Below, piece by piece: positions 48,200-58,795 of a stretch of 64,000 nucleotides of DNA (the first letter of the stretch is position 1; each line of letters opens with the position of its first letter). A program made the position numbers and the translations under genes. The stretch covers positions 4,079,461 to 4,143,460 of the forward strand of contig JAJEKV010000086.1 in the NCBI GenBank assembly GCA_021234155.1, read 5' to 3'. The notes beneath the pieces are model-generated. The model worked only from the letters and a program-made list of their open reading frames with translations, was not told where the DNA came from and did not search any database. This DNA comes from Isoetes taiwanensis. Its lineage: Eukaryota; Streptophyta; Lycopodiopsida; Isoetales; Isoetaceae.

Positions 48200-51100
48200 C
48201 AAAGAAAGGACGAATGGTACCAAAGTGATGCAAATGACTAGATTAAACGGAGCAACTAAACGATGCCACCAGGGGGTTAAGGGGACTGACATGGAGCAAG
48301 TAGAAAATGGTAATGAAACTAGACAAGGACAAGAATGCAGTGCAATTGGAACCAAGACATTCAAAGAAGTAAAAAGGCAAGGTACAAAGCTGACGCGAAC
48401 GACGGGACTGAGCCAACTAAACGGAGGATCAACACGAAGCAAGTGGAAAATGGATAAAGGAGAAACAAGCACTAAGCAAAACAAATGGAAAAGGCGCAAC
48501 CAAGGGAAACCTATGTAATATAACCTCATCTACCATGTAGAACATCAAGGGACATCATTACAATACAAATAGAAGGTCTAAGAGTGGACCGAATGGGTGT
48601 ATGAACGAACTAACACCCATAAGGTAAAGAAATGCAAGTGCTCGGCCAAAGTAACAGTGATGTGTGTAAGATCTATGCATGCCAGAGCCGTGGAGTAAGG
48701 TATAAAACAAGAAAAATTAGAGATAATGGAAAAGAATGGAAGTCCTACAATAAATGGAATTTGGAAGTCCTACAATAAATGGAATAACGTAAGCACTAGC
48801 ATTACCAAAAAACGAAAAAAGAACCCTAAGAACAAACATATGTCGAACCTAAAATATTGAAGAATAAATCTAGACGTCATAGCCCGCAAAAGGAAAAACT
48901 CTAGGGCCTTCAAAACCGAAAATGCGACAATAAATACGAAATGTTAAAAATACCTCCTAGAAACTCTTGGCCATGTGGATGTGTCGTCGAGGACCTCTAG
49001 GCATATGTCCCCATATTATGAGACAAATGAACTAGTGCAAGCATTAGGAAATCAAATGAAAAAATACAAGCATGCGAGAATAGAGAGAATGGATCACCCA
49101 TCATGAAACCGATATGACCAAACGGAACCACATAGCTCAAAGAGGCAATAAATGCTAAACCTGTAATTTGCAAACGAAAGTCAACAATATTTCGATGAAA
49201 TAAACATGTCGATGTCATACATGTGCTAAACTAGAGCATAACCTCCATGCTTGATGTAATATCTAATGGAATTGATCACAAACAAGTTGAAAACGTGCAA
49301 GTCCAAACCAACTAATACATGCAAGTCACAAGGAATATTCCTACAAAAAACTCGGGCTCTCCACGCAAAAAATAATACTCCTAGACAAAGATCTCACGCA
49401 TGAGAAACTGACCTTATTATAGAGGCAAAAGCAAAGATCAGATTCAAATTATAGACATGAAAAGTCGAAGTGTCTAGTAAAAGGGAATACAATTACTGAG
49501 GCACCCAAGCCGAAAGTATGTATAAATGGACCAAAACAGATGCTTGTGTTGAAGATTGAAATTTATGATGCAAAGCATTCAAAGCGTAAAGATCGAACTA
49601 CCATAAAGAATGCAAAGAGAATTCTATGAAATAGCGAAGTAGCCATCCAGACACCAACCATCAAACATCGCAAAATAGATATTCATCCAAAGAACAAAAT
49701 ATATGGTGCAAATGCACATGTGTGAAGAGCAAACTTACCATCGAGAAAACAATGCCTAGCAAAACAAACCATAGATGCGTCTCCGAGACCGCGGTCGCAC
49801 AAATGCGAATACTTCAAAAGTTCAATCGCATGATGCAAATACTTCACAACTCAAGATGAGGGATTTATGGTGGATGCATTATGCAATATCAAGAAATATT
49901 CCAACCAGAACAATTTAACTAATAAAAGAAAAGCAACTAAAGGAACTTGGACAAGGAAAAGTACGTAAACTCAACCAAGAAAAAACTAATCCTTTAGTCG
50001 AAAATGTTCAAAAAGTCGAGGATAAGGGACTCTTGGGGAAGCCATACACCTCATAATTCACTAGAACAAACCTGCCTTTAAGGGTCGTAAGAGTGGGAGA
50101 ATAACCTGCATATCATGGGACGTAAACAAAGCACTTGGAGCCAAAAAATTAAATTTCATCCTCTACTATTATATCATGGCAAACATTTGTGTAAAGCTTA
50201 CCACAAAAGAGTGTGATCGAGTGATTGGGCATCGATTGAAGCAAATGTATTTAGTAAGCACATAGAACCATGCATAAAGCACAAGTAATAGTCGACGTCA
50301 TACGAAAAAACAAAAATAAACAAAATGGATATGAAGAGTTGTGCACAAAAATGCACATGAAGGGCCTCTATTATTGTTAAAGGCAACCCACATGTAAAGA
50401 ATCAAGAGCCCAAACGTGCATGAAGCACAAAAAATGCCTATGAAGAATTATGAAAGGCCATTGTTACCATATAAGACATGCGCCATTACGAGGGGCGTGA
50501 TGACTATCAATTTTAGGGCAAATGCATTCAAAGGAGAGAAAATACTCAAAATGCGTGCAATAAATTATGGATACCAAAGGCCATCATAAACTTATATAAG
50601 ACATGGGTCATTATGAGGGGGCCTGCTTGTCCATTTACCAACAACTTAGAGCAAACTAGTATTTAAGACTTGGATGGTAAAACGTGCAAAACCATATATT
50701 TAATTCAATGCAACCACGAAATGCACATGAAAAAAGGAGGCATCGAACCTGAAACCATAAACCAGAAACTATGCATCTCTACCAATCAGCCAACCAAGTT
50801 TATAGAATGTAAAAAACAACTGTTTATTTAGAATCGAACCTGGAAGTCAGAAGCCCGTGTTACAATCCCGGATTACCGCAGTAGCCACGGAAATAGAAAG
50901 AAGCTAGAACGAGGAGACCTGCTGCAACGAAATGGCTCACCGAAGGAAGCTACTATCAGGCCGGAACCCCGTTGTTTTGAAACCATCTGATGCATGCATT
51001 CTTAAGTGAATACTGGCATAGGCTCTGATCTGGAGACAGCCACAAACAAAAAACAAAGGATGGAATCAACCCAAGCCAAAGAAGACCTACCGAAAATCAG

Positions 51101-51657
51101 AGGATTTAGTTGCTTGCCAAGAAACGGGGCATATAGAACAAAGGGTTTATCTAGCAATCGTTTCAGTCACTCTAAACCAGTAAATAGGCGGTCGGGCAGG
51201 AAAGGAATAGGCAAAAAAAGGGGGTTTCAGGCAGCAACGGCCACAGCCAAGAAGCGAAGAAACTAAGTAAAGCCCCAAATCATTTCAAAAATCCGTGCCA
51301 CAAAGATATAGAAGAGAATAGCAACTTATCTAGAAAAAATCGCTCCATATTGTTGAAGAACAGTTGCCTGTCGAATCTTGGCAAACAAAATCCGACGAGT
51401 TACTCTGCAACTATAGTCTAAAGTCGGCCAGCACCACCGACCCAAAGCCAAATCCAAAAGGGGCCAGCACCACCGACCCAAAGCCAAATCCAAAAGGGGC
51501 GAGAACTATCCAGGTACTCGATAAGCGTGAATGCCTACTTCTTAATCCGCCTAGGCTGCCTAGTGCCAGGATTGTAACAACAGATTAGATGCTCAACAGA
51601 ATAGGCAGACACGATAGGGAGAAGCTAAAAGAAACAAAATAGAATAGGAATAGGGTA
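48200..51657. repeat. Purine-biased non-coding repeat block, right part
   Basis: Continuation of 39885-42263 on the other side of the inserted LINE. CAAAGTAACAGTGATG near 48643 matches CAAAGTAACAATGATG near 41596. Other internal repeats are AAGTAGAAAATGG/AAGTGGAAAATGG (48298, 48439), a 24-bp tandem (48751-48785) and a 36-bp tandem (51426-51500). No coding region was recognised. Confidence 0.6.
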
Positions 51658-51815
51658 GAGAAACTGATAGGATAGAGAAGAAGGAGAAATCTAGCTCAAG
51701 AGAACGCCGATGATAGAACAATGAAAAGAGGCTGAATAAATAGGATGAGTGACAAAGGGACGTCCCCATCCAAGGAATGTCGGTTCTATTGCTGTCGCAA
51801 TAGAACCGTGGCATT
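51658..51815 (-). repeat. 158-bp repeat, copy 2, fused to the LINE at 51816
   Basis: Same sequence and orientation as 39689-39846, including the hairpin with GCAATAGAACC. The right edge (GGCATT at 51815) joins directly onto LINE ORF2, producing a chimeric minus-strand frame. In both copies the joint falls at the same codon position of the LINE, just before the APWN block. Confidence 0.75.
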
Positions 51816-53449
51816 ATGTTTCTCATAAGAGGGGAGGTGTGAGAGGCTGGTTTAAGAGTTGTGAAGGCTGAATGAGGCAAGTTATGAGTGATGGAAGCAT
51901 GCTTCCTTGGGTGACTGCAAGAAAGCCAATAGTTTATAAAGATAGAGGCAGAATTTTTAGTGGAGAATAAAGACTTCCAAATGTATTTGCCACCTAAAGC
52001 ATAACTTTGCGGAATCAAGTTTTTGCAGCCTAACCCCCCTTGGATTTTGCTCCTGGTAACTGAAGGCCAGTTAACCATGTGATGTTTTCCCCATATGAAG
52101 TTCCTGACAATCCTTTCAATCTGTTGGTAAATGCATTTAGGAGCTAGAAGAGCAGATGAGAAGTAAATGCGAGAGGATGCAATGACAGAATTTGCAATTA
52201 ATGTTCTCCCTGCCAGAGAAAGACAGTTGCCATAATTACCGATTTTCTTTCTAATTCTTTCTACTATGGGATTCCAGAGACATTTGAGACTTGGATTGAG
52301 GGATAGAGGCATGCCAAGAAGTTGAGTTGTCTCAGTGGGCTTCATACATTTTATGCCTGCAATACTATCAACATTAAGGTCACCAATGATAGAGCATTTA
52401 TTTCTGTTTAACTGGATACCCGAGGCAGAGCCAAAGTTGTGGATAGTCTGTAAGAATGTTTGAATGATGCTCAAATCATTTTTGAGGAAACTAAATGAGT
52501 CATCTGCATATTGGAGGATTGAGAGATTTGTGGTGTTATCAGGTAAAGTGAGACCAAGAAGATGGCCACTGGCTTGGAGATCAGAGATGACTCTAGTTAA
52601 CATTTCAGCAACAGCAAGGAATAGATAAGGGGCAAGAGGGCACCCTTGTCTGACACCTCTAGCCAGAGGGAAAAAGTATCCAGGGGATCCATTTATTAAC
52701 ACAGTAGATTGGGATCTGGAATTAAGACCCAGGATCAAGTTGATGATCTTCTGATTGAAACCAAGTTTCTCAAGAGACAATTTTAAAAAGTCCCATCTGA
52801 CTGTATCAAATGCCTTTGAGAAATCTAGCTTTAGAAGGATACAGTCTTGATTTGTCAATTTGTTCCAGTGGAGCCCCTCCATGGCTGCAATATAATTATC
52901 CAGGATAAACCTATTTGGGAGGAAGGCAGACTGATTAGAACTAATGACATCTTGAAGGTGAGATTTGACCCTGTTTGCAATGATTTTTGCACAAACCTTG
53001 TAAGTGGTATTTGTTAAGGAAATGGGTCTCCAATCAGAGAATGATGTAGGATTGTCAACTTTTGGGATCAAGGTGATGAGACCAGCAGATAGAGAAGGGT
53101 GCAAGTAATTTGAATTCCAAAAGCCTTTAACCATGAACATAAAGTCAGTTTTGATAGTGTCCCAGAATTTAATGTAGAATTCAGGTGGTAAACCATCAGG
53201 GCCAGGGCTTTTCCCCTTGGCTAGACTTTTGAGAGTTGATAAAATTTCGTCAAAGGTAGGGGTAGCCTCAATGGCTTGGGGCATGACAGAATTACTGTGA
53301 AGACCGTTATGGTTGATCATGTTTAAAAAGGTACTGGCTTCAGCAGTTTGAATAGGTGTATCAACAGGGTGGGAGAAGATGCTGGCATATTTGGTGCAAA
53401 AAAAAATTGGAGATATCCTTTTGGTCCTCCAAAGTATAGTCATTGTCAT
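51816..53449 (-). pseudogene. LINE ORF2, reverse transcriptase part, cut before zf-RVT
   Basis: A long open frame with SLAKGKSPGPDGLPPEFYIK, SDWRPISLTNTTYKVCAKII, LLKLDFSKAFDTVRWDFLKL, GVRQGCPLAPYLFLAVAEML, SILQYADDSFSFL and IRKKIGNYGNCLSLAGRT. All RT catalytic blocks are present. The frame then leaves the LINE at 51816 and reads into the 158-bp repeat, so the thumb end, zf-RVT domain and poly(A) tail are missing. It overlaps the endonuclease frame by about 90 nt. One indel near an A/T run at about 53399-53407 separates two parts that belong to one protein. Confidence 0.9.
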
Positions 53450-54626
53450 CTGTAATGGTAGATAGCTGACTGTTCAGAAGCCTAGATTTAGCCACCCTAT
53501 AAAAAAATTTTGAGTTCCCATGATCCATTTTGGAAAAGAATTTGAGCTTGCATCTAATGGAGGACCCTTTGGCTTCTAACTCTTCTATTGTCTTGATGGC
53601 AATCTCGAGATTTCCCTCCTGCCAATGAAGGTTAATATTATGGGGATCCTCTTGAAGTTTCAATCTAACATCTCTCATTTCTTGCAGATAAGCTCTTTTT
53701 TCAACCAGCTTACTGTCATGATGGTGTTTGGACCAATTTTTAATCCAGGATTTAGAATCCTTAAGATTGGAGTAAAAGGCCCTCATTGAGCCAATAGATC
53801 TAACTCTTGGCAGAGAGTTGTAAAAGGCAGCAAATTCTCTGCAAAATGTTTCATATTCCAGCAGGGAGCAATTGAGCTTGAAGAGGGTATTACCATGTCT
53901 TTTTATAGAAAGCATATGTTTGGTAACCAGAAATTGAGGTTGATGGTCAGAGATGGATGTACACTCATCACTGTACACAAAGCAATTATCCCAAAAGTCA
54001 TGATGAATTTTATTGATGTAGAACCTATCGAGTGCACAGTAGACCCTATTATTCCCCTCTTGTTTGTTTGACCAAGTGTAAAAGGATGTGGAGGAGGGGA
54101 TATGCTGCAAGAGGTGCAAGTCGAGCAGGTAGTCCCAATGAGTTCTCTCTAGAGTTGACATGTTTAAATCCCTGCCAATTTTCATATCCCAAGTTGGGGT
54201 GTTGTTAAAGTCTCCTGCCATAATCCATGTGTCACAACTTTGAGTTGAAAGCCAACTGCTGATAGAGGGCCAGGTAGTAGCTCTGATTCTAGAGTCAGTT
54301 GATGCATAAATATTGATGATCCCAAAAGAAATATCATTATTGCTGAAGATTACAGCTTGCCAGGTCTTACATGGGCTGTTATAGGTCAAGCTGTGATTTA
54401 AATGCTTCCAAATAATGCAAAGACCTCCAGATGTGCCTGTTGCTTCAATCCAAGTTGAAGAAAATCCAGATTCAATCCAGTCTGCAAGGTTGGAGCACTC
54501 AAAATTAGGGAGTCTGAGCTCCTGCAGAAGGATGATATCACTGTCATAATTCCTTATCTGAGAGATTACCCTCCGTCTCTTCAAGGGACCTTTTATTCCC
54601 CTGAGATTCCAACTGAGGATCTTCAT
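53361..54626 (-). pseudogene. LINE ORF2, endonuclease part
   Basis: 421 codons from ATG. The apurinic-like (EEP) endonuclease reads MKILSWNLRGIKGPLKRRR, ILLQELRLPNFE, WIMAGDFNNTPTWDMKIG, RVYCALDRFYIN and SISDHQPQF, with the expected Asn, Glu, Asp and His residues in place. A helical linker follows (KSSIRC-type region, SKFFYRVAKSRLLNS). In a live element it nicks the target DNA to start reverse transcription. The domain itself is undamaged; the protein is interrupted near 53400 where it should enter the RT. Confidence 0.9.
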
Positions 54627-54659
54627 GAGGAGTAAGATAATGGAAATTAACCGAAGAGA

Positions 54660-57337
54660 TTGGGCTTAAGTATATTTTTTGGATCTCAACCTCGTGTTGG
54701 CAGCTGGAGTGTTGGAGGATCTAGTAGTCTTTGGGAAGGTTTTTTTCTTAGCCTTCTCTTTGGCCTTCTTGCCTTTTGGTTTTGATGTGTCAGACTGTTT
54801 ATGATGGCATGAGAGATAAGCATCATCCTCCCAAGATTTATCAATGGGAATATTATTCCCTAAAGCATTTTCTAGCTAAATCATCTTCAGAGTTTGCAAG
54901 TTCAGATTTATCTGAATGGTGAGGGCAGTTCCAGAACTTGGCTTTATAGCAATCTGCATTACTGAAGTTTGAGCACATAGGGTTTAAAACAGTAGACTTA
55001 AGATTCCTAGAATTGTCACTCGGGGTTCGTGTTTTATTATTTTTATCAGTGGAATCAACATCAATATTTGCAAAGGAAAGATCTTGCCTGGAAAAGTTAT
55101 GCTCGAGTTGTATAGTATCTGTTGATCCAGCTATTGTTGACTGCACAGTTGGAGTAAGATCTTGTTGAGGTTGCTGAACATCTTTTTCTGAGCACACTGT
55201 GAAGATGTCATCATCATGTAACAAACCTTTTTCCCAGGATGAAGATATGTCCCTGATAACATTCTCTTTGCCATGTGTTACCTCTTGTGAAGTGACCTCT
55301 GACACATTTCCTGATATTTCCATCAATTGTTGAAGTTGAGAAGCTATCACAGGGGAAATGGTAACAGTCGTAGGTGAAGGGGAAGCAGTTTGAGAAAGAT
55401 CAAGGAGGTCAGCATGTTTGGGGAAAGTTGCAAATGTGTTTGAGGAAGGAGAGGGATTGGGATGCAGAATGGGAGGAGAAGTGGTTTGGGGTGTAGCATC
55501 TGGAGTAGTATTTAAAGTGGAGGTTGGATCGTTTGAGTGATCAGCAAAAGCTTCCTCAGAAATATGTGATAGGATAGCATATTTGTTTGAGCACAGCAGA
55601 GTTTCTGAGGAGTTGTCAACTTCAGGTTGGGTGGCATCACCATTGACCATGTCATGGGATCCACTTTCCTTCAAATGAGCAGTAGGGAAAGCTGTGTTTA
55701 TGTCCAATACTGGAGAAGGATTAGCTTGCAAGTCAATTTGTTTATCCTTTTCATTAATTAATGAAACCTCATTCAAACCTTCTGACTCTGCAGTTGCAAT
55801 ATTTGAGTCGAGTTTAATTTTGACTTGATGGTCTCTTGAGCCCTTAAGTGGCAAAGGATGTGCCCCAGCAACAGTGGAAGTTTTCCTAGAATCCTGCAAA
55901 ATACTTGACAATGTTTTGTGCAGGTCAATCTTTGCTGGCATTTCTGTGGCTTTACCTTTCCAATTTAGCATGTTCCTGTTGTAATCAATAACTGTTTTAC
56001 TGATTACAGGAAATTTAGTGGACTCGGTAGGTTTTTGAATTAAGTGGTCATAGTGTACATTTTCCTTTTCCTTTGCCAAGCTGACTGATGAGGTAGATTC
56101 TTTGATGAAAATACCCCTATTTAAGACCTTAAATCCAGCTGATGTGAGAGATGAACTGTTGGTGAGGTGAGATCTTGGTAAGCTTGCAAGAAATGGGTTG
56201 AAGTTGATTCCTTGCTTGCCTCTGCCTTTGAATTCTTCTAGCACTCCCATTGATTCTCTTCATCTCATTAGGTCTAGGATTGTCAACTGTCGATGTAGGT
56301 TCAGCCAAAACATTTGGATAACTTGCTAACTCCTCCCTGTAAGATGTGACAGCATAAGAGGGCACAGAGCTCACTTCATCAAATTTTGAAGGAGCTTTTG
56401 AATCCCTGGCACCACCTTGTAGTGAACATTCAATAGTGGTGTGATGTCTCAGGTTGCAGGTTTGGCAGAGGTTTGGTAATCCTACCCATCTAAGCTGTAA
56501 GAGAGATTTATTCCCAAAGTAGTCCAGAAAGGGAAGTTCAGATGGGATAATTTTAGAGAGGTCAAGCTGGACAAAGCATTTAGGGGGTTTATAAGGGTAA
56601 TACTCAGTAGTCAAGTAGGTACCAATAGAATTGAATATTGTAGAGAAGCAGTCCTCATTCCAGTAGATAGGGCTGAGTTCACTCATGGTGACAGAGGCAA
56701 CATGAAATTTATCAAATTCATTCAGAGGTAAATGTGCATTCCATTTAAGGAAGGAAAGTTGAAAGGTTTCCAATGTGGAGAAGCCAAGTTTGAGCAAGTA
56801 ATTTGAGGTCCTTGCACAACCACATTCAACTAGAATGTATGGGTAGTTTAGCCAATAAATAGAGTTTATGACAATGCCTTTATGTAGTCTGAGCAAATGG
56901 TCCCAGAGTTTTTCAATTTTCAGGCCAGTGGAGTCAACTTTTACTATAACAACAAATTTAGATAAAGACTCAATCCTGGAGGCAACCATGGGGGAGTTAA
57001 GTTGAATACCTCTGAATAACTGGAGATTGACAGGAGCCCTGGATTGCTGGTACTCGAAGTCAGAGGCTAGCTGAGCATCAGAGATAATCGGGGTACTCGG
57101 CCTTGGGAACAGAGGGAGAGGTACACCATTGGCATCCAAGCGTGGTAGAGTTTGTGATCCTCTTGGGTCCAGAGCTAATATGTCCCAATTTGGAGCAAGA
57201 TGGCTGAAGTGATTCATTTCTGTTTTCTTGGAAGCAGAGTTAGAGAAATCCCCAAATTTGATGAATTTAGAAGGATCAAGGTGGAATGAACTTAACTGAG
57301 CAAGAAGATCGTCCCGTGTAGCAGCAGGAAGAAGCAT
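54660..57337 (-). pseudogene. LINE ORF1 (gag-like, CCHC knuckle), two frameshifts
   Basis: The first frame (57337-56129) opens with ATG and carries a DUF4283-like RNA-binding region. It ends in a zinc knuckle CQTCNLRHHTTIEC (56426-56467). Homology then passes to an overlapping frame (56250-54853) rich in Ser/Thr/Asn. A further shift near 54870 leads to a Lys-rich tail (KKAKEKAKKK) ending near 54662. Each frame is long and open, so damage is limited to two small indels. ORF1 of plant LINEs coats the RNA. About 35 bp separate it from ORF2, as usual for such elements. Confidence 0.8.
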
Positions 57338-58470
57338 AAAATTATGTATAAAAGAGAGGGAAGAGGAATTTAGGGATAACGAAATTTTTATTTTTTTGGG
57401 AAAATGTAGCCATTAATGCACAGCAAAGGGAGAAAAAAGGGCTAAAATGGGAGGGGGAGCAGGGACGGATCAAAGGGACAGCACACGAGAACAATCAATC
57501 TAAGAACTAAGAAGGGAAGAAAAACCAAACATCTGCCAAAATACATTGAGAGCATCCATTGAATTGTATCAATTTCAGTAGATCTTCACCTGAATTTTCC
57601 TGTCAGTCCACTCACAATGAACATAAAAGATTGCTGTTACCGAGATGTTTCTTCTGCCTGTGAATTCCAGAATCCAAGCTTCAATGATCTCTGACTCTAT
57701 CTCTTCTGTCTATGGTGTGGTGGTATATTCAGGGACAAATAAGAGATCAGGGAAATATTGATGAAGAACGAGCGATTCCCAAAGCTTGGAGTAAGTTCCA
57801 GAGAGAAAACCACATGAAATTCTGTCTTCCTGCTTCAGGATTGTGAAAAATTTGGTGTCCATACAAAGGTAATCAACTGAGGAACAAGATAATTGTCAAT
57901 TTCTACAAAGCCAGCAAAAGGAGAGAGCAAATTGGATCAAATGGTAAATTTTCAGGTAAATAGAATCAAGAAAATGTTTGAATCGATAATGTAATCAAGA
58001 AAATGGCTCGGGTTGATGATGAAGCCCTGCTCATTTCTTTCCATCCGGCAAAGATGCCGAGGAATTTGGGATTAAGGCTCGTACACCGTGATGCTATCAT
58101 ATGTTAGCGTAAGCCGATGCTTCCAGTTTTGAAGCAGAGTCGCTGTTTCCGCTACAATTGTTAATACTGAGGAACAATCACGTAGAGTGCCTCCTCGTAG
58201 GATTCGAACAAAAAGGATGGTTACATGATCCTAAACAATGGGCAAGCAAGTGGGGGCTGTCGAATGACAACTGGTCGAGAGACCAAAAAGAAGCAAGGTG
58301 ACTTCTGGAAGGGCTGGCAGTTGGGCGCCTCTGGGCATCTCCAGGTAGCGGAAGGTAAAATACAAGAATGAAGTGAATCAACTTATAGAATACAAAAGTC
58401 AAGGATATCTAAATTCGGATATTCCTAAGTTCTACAAGCAGATAATTTCCAAGTTAGGACAAGTTCACAT
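57338..58470. other. LINE 5' flank; no recognised gene
   Basis: The first part is probably the 5' UTR of the minus-strand LINE. Its outer end and target duplication could not be located because the element lacks its 3' end. No coding motif. Confidence 0.4.
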
Positions 58471-58474
58471 AGAT

Positions 58475-58795
58475 TAGAGATTGAGAGGGGCCGATGGCTC
58501 AAGGTCCCAACAAAATTCAGAACATGCAAAGTATGCTCGTCAGGAGATGTAGAAGATGAGTGTCATGCACTCCTACATTGTTCGACCTATATGCACATAA
58601 GAGAGAGTTTTAGCATTCAAGCTCTAGATTTCCATTCGTTATTGTGTATACTACCTGCAGTGCTAGGATCTTATTTAAGGGCGGTGGACACACACCGATC
58701 CCTTCTATTAGAGTTGTAAATACTTATATTGATGGCTCCATGGCCTCTCAAGGCTCAAGAGAGAAATAGAAATAAATAAATAAATAAATAAATTA
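58475..58795 (+). pseudogene. LINE 3' tail with (AATA)n end
   Basis: Reads CKVCSSGDVEDECHALLHCS then MHIRESFSIQ, the Cys/His block at the ORF2 end of jockey/I-like LINEs. It stops near 58712, then 50 bp of 3' UTR and an AATA microsatellite (about 58766-58790). A small 5'-truncated fragment. Confidence 0.7.

Noticed and set aside
39689-51815. The pair of 158-bp repeats as LTRs of one retrotransposon
   Set aside because: No primer site, polypurine tract, target duplication or gag/pol between them, and sequence outside the shared 158 bp diverges at once on the left. Kept only as a repeat pair.
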